A stretch of 38,163 nucleotides of DNA from contig JAWQRO010000483.1 in the NCBI GenBank assembly GCA_033557835.1, positions 1 through 38,163 of the forward strand. The letters run 5' to 3'. The notes below the pieces were generated by a model. It searched no databases. It saw nothing but the letters and a program-made list of their open reading frames with translations, and had not been told where the DNA came from. Source of the DNA: Helochares maculicollis. Its lineage: Eukaryota; Arthropoda; Insecta; Coleoptera; Hydrophilidae. Below, in pieces: positions 29,601 to 37,857 of this stretch. The translations under genes and the position numbers were made by a program. The stretch's first letter is position 1. Every line of letters begins with the position of its first letter.

Positions 29601-32600
29601 ATTAATTGATCGATTGAAATAAAACTTTACATACGTTCTTATGAAGAGTGTACCATCATAAAAAATATTTTAGCTAGTCGCAACGCCCTTTCTTATCGAA
29701 CCGAAAATTTTTTGAACAGCCAGGTACAATTCTAAATTTTAATAATTTAGTTATACTTGGACACATTCAAGAATGCAGTAAGTTTTCAAATAATATTTTA
29801 TTCTTTTTGAGTACATATATAAAGTACTTTAAGATGAAATTATGAATATTATTTACTTGAAAATTTAAAAAAAATGTCCAAGTTTGATAAATATTTTTTT
29901 TTATAGTAATGCAACAACAACAGCTTATTTCTTACAAATATAAAGACAAAACAAAGAGATATATAAAAAGAAATGAGATTCTAAGTTATCATTTATGTTT
30001 GAGATCACTCAAATTTTTCAGTATTTTCAATTTTCTTCTGTTTTTTTTATCAAGAAGGTATCTAATGTCATTTGTGATTTTGGTTTGTGCTCTAACGGGA
30101 AGTTGGCGATAAGTGGACAAGGCGCCTATGATACCCCATCTTTCTTTTGAACCCATATCAAAATCTGTATCATTTTCATGACGTTGGTCCATAGTTTGCT
30201 TTATAGTGCTTGAACTGGATTTTAAAAATACCATCGAAAGTTCTTTTTGCACTTCTTTCGAATACCTACTATCATTATGTTTCTATTTTTTATAGTCGGC
30301 TAATTCCTTTAGGTCACCATTAGAGACTATCTACTGATTCCTGCAATATTCCTTCCAAATCTTGCACATTTACCTCATGTAGCTGGTTTGATCCCACTAA
30401 TTCCACTATTTTGTTCATGTCAACAACACAGTGTCTCGTCCTTGTGTAGATCGTACCAAATGTTCCTCCACGCCCCTTTTCCCCATTTTCCTGTTACCTC
30501 ATTCCAAGAAAAAAATATTTTCTACAGCTTTCCTGATATTGTGTTTCTTCCAAAAAGCTTTTCTGACTGTTTTCTTTTCTCCATCTGAGTTTCCAAACAT
30601 GAAGGTAGTTGTGTTCAGTAGAAAGAATATCAGTTCAACTGGAATAGACTTAAGATAAATTGGTTTGGTGGTTTGGAACATTATCCATAAAAAGTAGAGC
30701 CTTTGTTGTAAGTTTTGTGATTTCACAAGAGCGTTAAAACAGACTGGCAAAAATGCTAGTGAACCAATTGTCGAAAAGTTTCATAGTTATCCCTGCTTTG
30801 TTGTTGGACCTCAAATTCACAGATGAATTTAGGATTTAGATGTTTCTTCCATTGCTCTTACGGTTCAGTAGAAAGAAAATCCCTATGATTGGAATAGACC
30901 TCAGATAAATTGGTTTGGTGATTTGGAACATTATTCATTAAAAGTAGAGTTTTTGTTGCAAGTTTTGTGATTTCACAAGAGCGTTAAAACAGACTGGCAA
31001 AAATGCTAGTGAACCAATTGTCGAAAAGTTTTATAGTTATCCCTGCTTTGTTGTTGGACCTCAAATTCACAGGTGAACTTAGGATTTAGATCTTCCTTTC
31101 ATTGCTCTTACGGTTCAGTAGAAAGAAAATCCCTATGATTGGAAAAGACCTCAGATAAATTGGTTTGGTAGTTTGGAACATTATCCATTAAAAGTAGAGC
31201 TTTTGTTGCAAGTTTTATGATTTCACAAGAGCGTTAAAACAGACTGGCAAAAATGCTAGTGAACCAATTGTCGAAAAGTTTCATAGTTATCCCTGCTTTG
31301 TTGTTGGACCTCAAATTCACAGGTGAATTTAGGATTTAGATGTTTCTGTCATTGATCTTACGGTTTAGTAGAAAGAAAATCCCTATGATTGAAATAGACC
31401 TCAGATAAATTGGTTTGGTGATTTGGAACATTATTCATTAAAAGTAGAGTTTTTGTTGCAAGTTTTGTGATTTCACAAAAGCGTTAAAACAGACTGACAA
31501 AAATGCTAGTGAACCAATTGTTGAAAAGTTTTATAGTTATCCCTGCGTTTTTGTTGGACCTCGAAATCACAGGTGAAGTTAGGATTTAGATTGACTGGTG
31601 TTTAAATATATTGAATCATCCTTGACTTACAACAAGCGGATCAGCTTCCACGTTAATATAATTTTGAATTGAATTATAAAAGAGGACAAAACTATTCTTT
31701 AAAATTTGTAGAGCAATATTAATCTCCATTTTCTCATCTGTAGCATCAATGTATATTAAGATAATTGTCATTAAAAGGGATAACATTTTAACCTCCAATT
31801 TGCAAATTAAATTTTAAAAAGACCAGCAAATATAGGTCTCATAATTGTGAACGAAAAATTTTAAAGTTAGATTATCAAGGCTAGCATTTTCTGTTGTGAG
31901 ATTTAAGAGCCACAAAAACACACTCTGCTCCCATTTCCACCCCTTTAGAGATTGCGTTTCCAAAATTCCTTTCTTATTTGCTGCTTACTAAACGTAACGG
32001 GTCCAAGAAGTTTCACTGTTTTCACTGTCTTCAATCACTCTTTCAGTCAAGACATTTTGTTTTTTACACATTGATGTAGGTGTACAGAATATTGAATGGA
32101 GAGACCAGACTCTATAAATTACCCAATGAGCAGTTATCTAAATTTATTAATCTCTTACTTTATGATAAATAATGCTTAACCAAATTTTATCTTAATCGAC
32201 ACTCTAGTTTATGGGGTCACTTATAGTTTTAGGCATCAAGAGGGAAGATCTTGGGCAAATGAAAGTCAAGCAAACCACCTCCATGACGAAACAAGTCGTC
32301 GGCCAAGTCTCCCCTAACAACCACGTCCAAACTCAACAAGTTTCGCTTCCAATGATCGACACAAAAATGGTGCCAATTCAAATAACAGTACCCATGCAGC
32401 CAGGAACTGACGCCCCGAGAGTCATGACGATACAAGTTCCCGCTAGCGCTTTGCATGGGAATCAATTGAACAAGATCCTTAGTGGGCCCATGTTACAAGC
32501 CACGCTAAACTTACCCGTGAACATTGCTTCCAACGCTCTGCAGCAGGCAGTGAATGCCGCATTCACTCAACAACTCAACATTAAGACTGTGATACAACAA

Positions 32601-33236
32601 GGTGATGGTACTTTCGACTGCGACCAAGGTCAAGACTTACCTTCAACCAGCAGCACTCTGGCTTTTGGCATAAGGAAACTTAAAAAGAGGATGACTGATG
32701 GACCGGCGGATACTTCAGAGGAAGACGATGACGTCTCTGATGATGATGACGTCTCCGATGAGCCTGAAGATGATAAAGACGATGAAGACCCTGAAATGGA
32801 AGCAGAGGGCGCAGAAGAGGAGCCGTTGAACTCCGAAGATGATGTTTCCGAAGAAGATCCTTCAGAGCTTTTCGACACTGAAAACGTGGTGGTGTGCCAA
32901 TATGATAAGGTAAATTATTTTCAATCCCTTTCTTCTCCTTTAAACTACGCACATACACACAAACCTTTAATTTCCTGAAAGCTCATAGGTATCAACTTTC
33001 AACTCAGTTTGACACTCTTCCGTGGCTACTACCTTAGCAACGTTTTATCCTTATACCGTAATAGTTTCTACATGGTGATACACGATTACGCTAGGCAGTG
33101 CAGGCACTTAAATGTTTTTTAATTTCAGATCACTCGTAGCAGAAACAAATGGAAATTCCACTTTAAAGACGGGATCATGAATTTAAATGGAGAAGATTAC
33201 GTCTTTCAGAAGGCCAGCGGTGATGCCGAGTGGTGA
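26583..33236 (+). CDS. TfIIA-L: Transcription initiation factor IIA large subunit (4 coding exons, 322 aa)
   Basis: Join of 26583-26600, 26660-26825, 32233-32909 and 33129-33236; phases 0, 1, 0; all GT/AG. TFIIA stabilises TBP on core promoters; the large precursor supplies the alpha and beta chains. The N-terminal helical domain is at about 7-52 (LKLYHEVMEDVVNNAREMF, DEGVDDQVLQELK, LLASKAV). A central Gln/Met/Val-rich linker includes MTIQVPASAL (126-135). The acidic region is at about 223-273, ending EEEPLNSEDDVSEEDPSELF. The C-terminal beta domain has NVVVCQYDK, then ITRSRNKWKFHFKDGIMNLN and DYVFQKASGDAEW with the family's terminal Trp. The protein is somewhat shorter than fly TfIIA-L (366 aa from memory), so a small exon inside the 5.4-kb intron cannot be excluded. 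That intron holds antisense mariner and Tigger-type relics. Confidence 0.93.
26660..26825 (+). CDS. TfIIA-L: TfIIA-L coding exon 2
   Basis: 166 nt from TTGGTTTTAG to CAAA|GTAAGT. It encodes the conserved four-helix-bundle segment of the alpha chain, residues 7-61. Confidence 0.93.
26826..27564 (+). other. TfIIA-L intron 2, left part
   Basis: AT-rich intron. 27120-27190 (CTTGAATCC, TTTGACTATTTTTGGCA) weakly resembles the left part of family A. No exon resembling TFIIA-L was found here. Confidence 0.5.
27565..27705 (+). pseudogene. Non-LTR reverse transcriptase fragment
   Basis: VNGSLSKYFQ, then after a frameshift HLGPLFVIFHINDIGSYFQL, then AQYML-stop-ADDVKI. This covers the GxxxG-type segment before the palm and the catalytic YADD box of a jockey-like reverse transcriptase. 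The Tyr codon is TAA. Sequence is lost right after ADDVKI, where a family A end begins. Confidence 0.75.
27722..27823 (-). repeat. Family A-type right end, host of the mariner
   Basis: Read on the minus strand it runs from the mariner 3' end to GGCATGTTGAGTGGAGTCAC and TCCAGG. It is the counterpart of 9019-9118. The small hairpin is TGGAG-TCA-CTCCA, with the stem kept and the loop changed. Confidence 0.7.
27825..29724 (-). mobile_element. Full mariner with both terminal repeats, split by a family A insertion
   Basis: The 5' repeat (minus strand, 29724 inward) begins CCTGGCTGTTCAAAAAATTT and continues CGGTTCGATAAGAAAG. The 3' repeat (27825-27861) begins CCAGGCTGCTCAATAAGTTT and continues TGCGGTTCGATAAGAAAG. 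Total length is 1900 bp; subtracting the family A block (28915-29570) leaves about 1245 bp, a normal mariner. The transposase is decayed: GFRKLCAQWVPHPLTMEQ, FVHRFITTDETWDYH, KDWHEPGSLAPKR, and near the C-terminal half HPPYSPDLAPYDF, so the third catalytic Asp is kept. Frameshifts and stops make it inactive. It is antisense to TfIIA-L. Confidence 0.9.
28915..29570 (-). repeat. Family A repeat inserted just upstream of the mariner start codon
   Basis: On the minus strand it starts near 29570 with a palindrome TACTATAC-AAA-GTATAGTA (29559-29541) and GGGAAGG, has the CGGAAGT-like and AATATTAAAACTTTT blocks, and ends ATGTTGAGTGGAGACACTCC, AGA. The host mariner then resumes with TTTTTTACAATG. At about 650 bp, it is the only copy in the window for which both boundaries can be placed, because the host is known. 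Confidence 0.8.
29725..29989 (+). other. TfIIA-L intron 2, between mariner and Tigger-type relic
   Basis: AT-rich. The minus strand contains ATATATGTACTCAAAAAGAA, also found at 8132 in family A, so this is probably the left part of the family A-type element that received the mariner. Confidence 0.5.
29990..31590 (-). pseudogene. Pogo/Tigger-type transposase relic
   Basis: On the minus strand, in order: LFDNWFTSIFASLF, ATKALLLMDNVPN (second catalytic Asp region), FFLLNTTTFMFGNSDGEKKT, then KAFWKKHNIRKAVENI. Next come a Trp-rich piece, NEVTGKWGKGAWRNIWYDL, then MNKIVELVGSNQLHEVNVQD and LEGILQESVDSL, which resembles the C-terminal acidic helix region of pogo/Tigger transposases. Many stops and shifts are present. 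The N-terminal CENP-B-type DNA-binding domain was not found. The core segment is amplified as a 250-bp array (next entry). The pogo/Tigger assignment rests on the motif order (WF...LLLxDN...FLPPNTT-like...AW..W). Confidence 0.72.
30611..31590 (-). repeat. Four-copy 250-bp tandem array of a transposase catalytic-core fragment
   Basis: Copies start at 30611, 30861, 31111 and 31361; the spacing is exactly 250 bp each time. Units share GTTCAGTAGAAAGAA, AAATTGGTTTGGT, TTTCACAAGAGCGTTAAAAC and ATCCCTGCTTTGTTGTTGGA, and differ at roughly 5-10 percent of sites. On the minus strand each unit encodes the FDNWF...LLLMxNVPN segment. Only the copy at 30611 continues into the rest of the transposase. Confidence 0.92.
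31591..32232 (+). other. TfIIA-L intron 2, right part
   Basis: AT-rich, ending CTTATAGTTTTAG at the exon 3 acceptor. A 60-codon minus-strand open frame at 31616-31798 is not recognisable and is probably chance or lost transposon sequence. Confidence 0.5.
32233..32909 (+). CDS. TfIIA-L: TfIIA-L coding exon 3
   Basis: 677 nt, phase 1 in and phase 0 out (TATGATAAG|GTAAAT). It encodes residues 62-287: linker, MTIQVPASAL, the acidic run, and NVVVCQYDK. The reading frame is open upstream to 32211, but the acceptor fixes the start at 32233. Confidence 0.93.
33129..33236 (+). CDS. TfIIA-L: TfIIA-L coding exon 4 (terminal)
   Basis: 108 nt after TTTAATTTCAG. It encodes ITRSRNKWKFHFKDGIMNLN, then DYVFQKASGDAEW and TGA. 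This is the highly conserved C-terminal beta-barrel strand region that contacts TBP and DNA. Confidence 0.95.
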   Translation: MTRSRNKWKFHFKDGIMNLNGEDYVFQKASGDAEW

Positions 33237-33540
33237 ATCTCAACAGTACCTTGAAAAATATAGAAAATATTTAAGTTAGTTTTGTATTTTATCCGTTAAA
33301 TGTACTGGAATTAATTTGTTTTAAATAAGTGTGATCAGCCTGACGTTTGATCTCCCGGTAAAACTGCACATTTAATTACGTAAAATGTCTCCCCCAACCA
33401 GAGTATATACTCTTTACCATAAACGAAAGTACAATTAAGTTCTCATCCTTAATGAAATAATGCTTATACTCGTTACATGAAATAACATGACATATTTTTC
33501 GATGTGAAACCCATATGTAATAAAAGAATGCTCAGAAGCT
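33237..33540 (+). terminator. TfIIA-L 3' UTR and polyadenylation signal
   Basis: An AATAAA at 33519-33524, followed by a GTTAGTGCTTGTT stretch rich in G/T, lies about 285 bp past the stop. No other strong signal was seen before it. Confidence 0.6.
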
Positions 33541-33849
33541 GTTAGTGCTTGTTCCTAGTTTCTCCGAACTGATTTTTTTTTGTTTAATTGTTTCTATTTA
33601 ATTCCTTTAGAAATTGTGTTCAAATGTAATACAAGATGTAGGAGTTATTTTATTATGGTGTTTACAATATATTTTAAAAATAATGAAACTTGATATTAGT
33701 AATTTGTTGTTTGATTTAAAAAATTGATAAACGCGGGCGTCCCCGTGCGACAATTTGAAAAGTAATCTGCCGAGAAAACTATACAACAAATTCATTGTCA
33801 GATTTTGGCAAAAATAAAATTGATCCGCACTGGGCGAGCCATCTAAATT
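33541..33849. other. Intergenic gap, nothing recognised
   Basis: AT-rich sequence between the TfIIA-L polyadenylation signal and a mariner relic. Confidence 0.4.
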
Positions 33850-34500
33850 ATCGATCAAGTCTGCGATTGGTTAACTGTGTTGTAAATTGTGGCCTATCGT
33901 TGCACGAACTTGCTGAATCCCTGATAAAAGAGGATTTTTGGTTGAGGTGTGAGTCGGAATGTACTGCTTCTTTCACTGCTTCATCCGAGGTAAATCTACG
34001 ACTGTTTAATGCATCTGAGAGGACCAAACAAGCGGGAGGTCGATGGGGCAAGGTCAGGGCTATAAGGAGGATGAGTCAGTACTTCTACATTGAGTTTCGG
34101 AAGTGTTTCAACAGTGTGGGTGGCATTATGATGATGAATATTCTCGTGCAACAACAACATATTTTGAGCACAGTCCTCGGTATATGCTTCAACTTGTCAG
34201 GAAGTGTCTCACTGTTACACGAAACATTTATTATTGTGCCCTTTTCTGTATAATGTTCCGAGTTCCTTCAGACTCTCAAGCTTCGTAACCAGTAATGATT
34301 TCGGTTAAGAAGATGTAAAGTTCCTTACCATAGCAATCCAAATGTTTTTGGCAGATGTCCAAGCGTTGTTGTTGTTTTTGCAGCTGTGAGAGTTGTTTTG
34401 GGACCCATCTTGCACATACTTTATGGAACCCGAGCCTGTTGTGGATGATTTTGTAAGCGAAACCTTATTGATTTGCAAGTAATGTCATTTTATCAATAGT
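33850..34500 (-). pseudogene. Mariner transposase relic, central and C-terminal parts
   Basis: On the minus strand: IIHNRLGFHKVCARWVPKQL, DICQKHLDCYGKEL, FLTEIITGYEA (first catalytic Asp position reads Tyr), then ENIHHHNAHPH (second Asp also lost), LTHPPYSPDLAPSTSRLFG (third Asp reads Thr) and RRFTSDEAVKEAVHS. All three catalytic acids are altered. The motif style (GFHKVCARWVP) differs from the other mariners in the window. No terminal repeats were found. Confidence 0.8.
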
Positions 34501-34639
34501 TACTATATTTTATTGTGTTCAGCTAATCATATGTAGGCACGAATTCAATTTGGGCTTGTCAATGAAGACATCAATTGTCATTGTGTAACTATGCTAATCG
34601 AACGATATCATTACAGTCACATAAAAATAAATCAACACA

Positions 34640-35452
34640 GTTTATATCAGACGGTCTGTCTCTGGGTATCGTTCTGACCCCTGTATTGTTTAACATATAT
34701 ACAAAAGACACATTAAATCCTCGATGGCTCTATTAAAGTTATCCAGTACTTCTGTTTTGACTATATGCAGTCATCTCTACCATTTGTTAAAAAATGGTTT
34801 AACCACTTGGGATATTGTTTAAATGGTTGGGTGCAAAATCAGGAATTTGAGTTGTGTGAGCAAAAGTCTGCTTGTGTGATATTTATACGACACCGTATAA
34901 GAAATTTGGATACTATTAGATTGGGAAAATTGAATGTACCAGTGTATCATCTTGGTTAGGCTCATGATAGTTGACATGGAGAAAAGATATTCGCTATGTC
35001 AAGCAAAAATGGGAGAATGGGTCCAACATTTGATAATATTTAGTGGATTTGGTTGGGCATTTGGTATAAACACAGATTGGTGTGTTTGTAAGAGGTAGAC
35101 TTTATCTATACTAGACAATGGTTGTCGGTTGTATGGTACTGCTAGTAATTCAAACTTGATTATTTTGGATAGAGTGTATCACAGAGTGGTAAGAATCATA
35201 TGGAGCCATGCTATCTTCTCCGGTTATGGATTTACTTGGGGAACTTGGCGATTGCCCCGTAATACATAAAACAGGTATGGGGAACCATTTTGAGCTATGG
35301 ATAAAACTATGCTCATATTTTTTTAATAGTTTGGGGGCCACTAATGCCCATTTGCACGAGGATTAACTTTAACATTTTTAAACTATTTTTAAAACTAACC
35401 ATCTTTAAATTCAATTGGTGTAACTGATAAAAATGGGCGTGGTGTGACGACT
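34640..35452 (+). pseudogene. Non-LTR retrotransposon reverse transcriptase fragment, copy 1
   Basis: DGLSLGIVLTPVLFNIYTKD is the reverse transcriptase GLPQGSVLSPLLFNIYTKD-type motif. It is followed by DGSIKVIQY, where the catalytic ADD after Tyr is lost. Next come FVKKWFNHLGYCLNGW, SACVIFIRHRIRNLDTIRLG, then STAW/NTDW and SILDNGCRLYGTAS, the thumb-like C-terminal part. Frameshifts are present. It ends with a 3' tail AAAAATGGGCGTGGTGTGAC and is joined directly to copy 2. Jockey/I-like clade is likely. Confidence 0.8.
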
Positions 35453-36149
35453 TTTGACTATATGCAGTCGTCTCTACCATTTGTTAAAAAATGGTTTAAC
35501 CACTTGGGATATTGTTTAAATGATTGGGTGCAGAATCAGGGATTTGAATTGTGAGCGAAAGTCTGCTTGTGTGATATTTATACGACACCGTATAAGAAAT
35601 TTGGATACTATTAGATTGGGAAAATTGAATGTACCTGTCTATCATCTTGTGCTCCTGATAGTTGACATGGAGAAAAGATATTCGCTATGTCAAGCAAAAA
35701 TGGTAGAATGGGTCCAACATTTGATAATATTTAGTGGATTTGGTTGGGCATTTGGTATAAGCACAGCTTGGTGTTTTTGTAAGAGGTAGACTTTATCTAT
35801 ACTAGACTAATGGTTGTTGGTTGTATGGTACTGCTAGTAGTTCAAACTTGATTATTTTGGATAGAGTGGAACATAGAGCGCTGAGAATCATTATTGGACC
35901 CATGCTATCTTCTCCGGATTTACTTGAGGAGCTTGGCGAATGCCCTCTATTGCATAGAATAGAGATGGGGAACCATTTTGAGCCATGGGTCAAATTATAC
36001 TCATATTTTTTTAATACTAGTTTGAGGGTAACCAATGCCCATTTGCACCAGGCTTAAGTTTAACATTTTTTAACTGAGTATTTTTAAAACTAAACATCTT
36101 TAATTGGTGTAACTGGAAAAAATGGGCGTGGTTTGACGATTTCAATTTT
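35453..36149 (+). repeat. Non-LTR reverse transcriptase fragment, copy 2 (tandem duplicate, period 697 bp)
   Basis: The sequence from TTGACTATATGCAGTC (34757) is repeated from 35454 with few differences, ending in the same AAAATGGGCGTGGT tail. This copy keeps a longer C-terminal frame: SNLIILDRVEHRALRII, LLEELGECPLLHRIEMG, then KLYSYFF. It starts downstream of the YADD position, so it was a partial fragment when duplicated. Confidence 0.85.
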
Positions 36150-36179
36150 TTTAGTGGGGTTAAAATTTCTCAAGAGCTT

Positions 36180-36700
36180 GGTGCAAATGGCAGCAAGTGA
36201 TTGAATGAACAAGGAGTCGCGAAAACATTGGCCGAAAAATCATCTTTAGCCTGAGATGCAATTTTGAATGAATGGATATGTTAATAAGCACAATGGTCAT
36301 ATTTGGAATGAGGCCAACCCATACAAGATTCACCAGTTGGTAATTCATCCACAAAAATGAACTGTTTATTGCGGATTTTGTGCCGATGGCGTTATTGGCT
36401 CGTAGTTTTTTCGAAAATGACGTTGGTGAGACCAATCGTCTGCGGAGAGCGCTACAGAACGATGGTAACTGATTTCTTTTGGCCCGAATGGAATAATGTA
36501 GAGATAGATGACATGTAGTTCTAGCAGAATGGCGCTATGTTCCACACACCGTATGCCATGATGGATATTCTATATGAACGGATTGAGGGTTTGGATATCT
36601 CTAGCAGAGGACGTCACCTCTAACTGACCACTAAGATCGCGCGATTTGACCCCGCTATACTTTTTCTTGTGGGAAGTCGCAGGTCTACCAGGTGCGCCAG
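36180..36700 (+). pseudogene. Tc1/mariner-superfamily transposase fragment
   Basis: Pieces: NGHIWNEANPYKIHQLVIHP, then CGFCADGVIGSYFFENDVGE, MTIDFFWPEWNN-like sequence, QQNGAMFHTPYAMMDILYER, and ARFDPAILFL. This matches a mariner-like lineage in which the second catalytic motif is FQQDGATCHTA; here the Asp reads Asn. Stops and shifts are frequent. The spacing to the third acid appears to be nearer 38-40 than 34, so it is not a classical mariner. Confidence 0.7.
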
Positions 36701-36859
36701 TTTAACATGTCGTTTTGTTGTCAAGAGATGGTACATGAAATCTATTGAAGTAACCTTTGGAATACAAAGCGCCATTTTTTTGGTAACACTACCCACTACA
36801 AAAGGTCATATCGTTTTGTTGTTTACGAGTTAGTAACACACTCTTTTTTGGTGTTAAAC

Positions 36860-37615
36860 ATGTCGAATTTTGAACCAAGTAAAGAGCATTTGCTGCATTT
36901 AATGATTTTCCTGTTCAATCAAAGGAAAAAGGCATCGGGAAGTCTTGTAGAGAATCTTGTAGGGCGATCTTGCCCCAACTATCAAGACTTGTGAACGCTG
37001 GTTTCAACGTTTCAAAAGTGGCGATTTCTATGATATTGACAAAGAACGTGAAAATCGACCACAAAAGTTTAAGGACGACGAGTTACAAGCATTATTTAAC
37101 GAACACAACAAATGATAATGGAGTAGTTGAACGTCACTAGGCAAGCCATTTCCGATCGCCAGAGAGCCATGAGGAAGATTCAAAAAGTTGGAAAATGGGT
37201 TCCACACAAACTGAACGAACGACAGATGGAAAGACGAAAAAACTGTGCGAAATGCTGCATTTGTGCCACAGAAGAAAGGATTTTTGCATCGGATTGTAAC
37301 TGGCAATGAAAAATGGACATATTTTGAGAATCTCAAACATAAGAAATCGTGGGTAACGACAAGACGACCATCAGCATCGAGTACAAGACCGGATCGTTTT
37401 GGGAGGAAGACAATGCTGTGGGTGTGGTGGGATCAGAAGGGAATATTGAACTACAAGCTTCTCAAACCCGGCGAAACAGTTAATATCATCTACTACCGAT
37501 AACAAATGATCAATTTAAACCTTTGACCACTTTGCCTGAATGTGCAGGAGCGTTGTCATGCTGTAGAATGAGTTTGCCGTGTCTTCGAGTCCATTCTGGT
37601 CATTTTCTGATCAAT
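36860..37615 (+). pseudogene. Mariner transposase relic with an internally inverted segment
   Basis: ATG at 36860: MSNFEPSKEHLLHLMIFLFN, then TCERWFQRFKSGDFYDID, AISDRQRAMRKIQKVGKWVP, KGFLHRIVTGNEKWTYFEN, RFGRKTMLWVWWDQKGILNY, and KLLKPGETVN up to about 37520. The next protein section (PEWTRRHGKLILQHDNAPAH, SGKVVK) is present, but on the minus strand at 37615-37521. The first catalytic motif reads TGNEKW (Asp to Asn). The part containing the third Asp is missing. Confidence 0.82.
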
Positions 37616-37857
37616 GGGTGTGAATGCGCTGTACGAAATTCAAATCAGTTGATTTCGTAGGACATATGCATAAAAAGGCTGATTCGAAATACAAGGAAAC
37701 GGAAGGTACTTACTTGGTACGCTCCCTTTAGTTCTTCCGTCTTCTTGGGCTGGCCAGCTCCAAACTGCTACACACCAAAATGGGGAATTGAAGACAAAGG
37801 GGGGTATCTCCTTAATTTTAAGTACGCTAAAAACAAATATACACGCACGAACTAATT
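37616..37857. other. Gap with an 8-bp inverted repeat
   Basis: Contains TACGAAAT (37632-37639) and ATTTCGTA (37652-37659), a perfect 8-bp stem with a 12-nt loop. No coding was recognised; it may be the remainder of the disrupted mariner or the left part of the retroelement that follows. Confidence 0.4.

Noticed and set aside
30611..31590. Reading the 250-bp array as a CRISPR-like or regulatory repeat
   Set aside because: The units are contiguous, far too long, and encode a transposase fragment; there are no spacers.
32630..32878. Ser-rich minus-strand open frame
   Set aside because: It is the antisense of the Asp/Glu codons (GAT/GAA) of the TFIIA-L acidic region, which read as Ser-rich on the other strand.
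33795..34253. 152-codon plus-strand open frame
   Set aside because: The minus strand of the same interval encodes mariner motifs (HPPYSPDLAPS, FTSDEAVKEAVHS); the plus frame is a shadow with no recognisable content.
36160..36435. 91-codon minus-strand open frame
   Set aside because: The plus strand of this interval carries the Tc1/mariner-type motifs NGHIWNEANPYKIHQ and GVIGSYFFEN.
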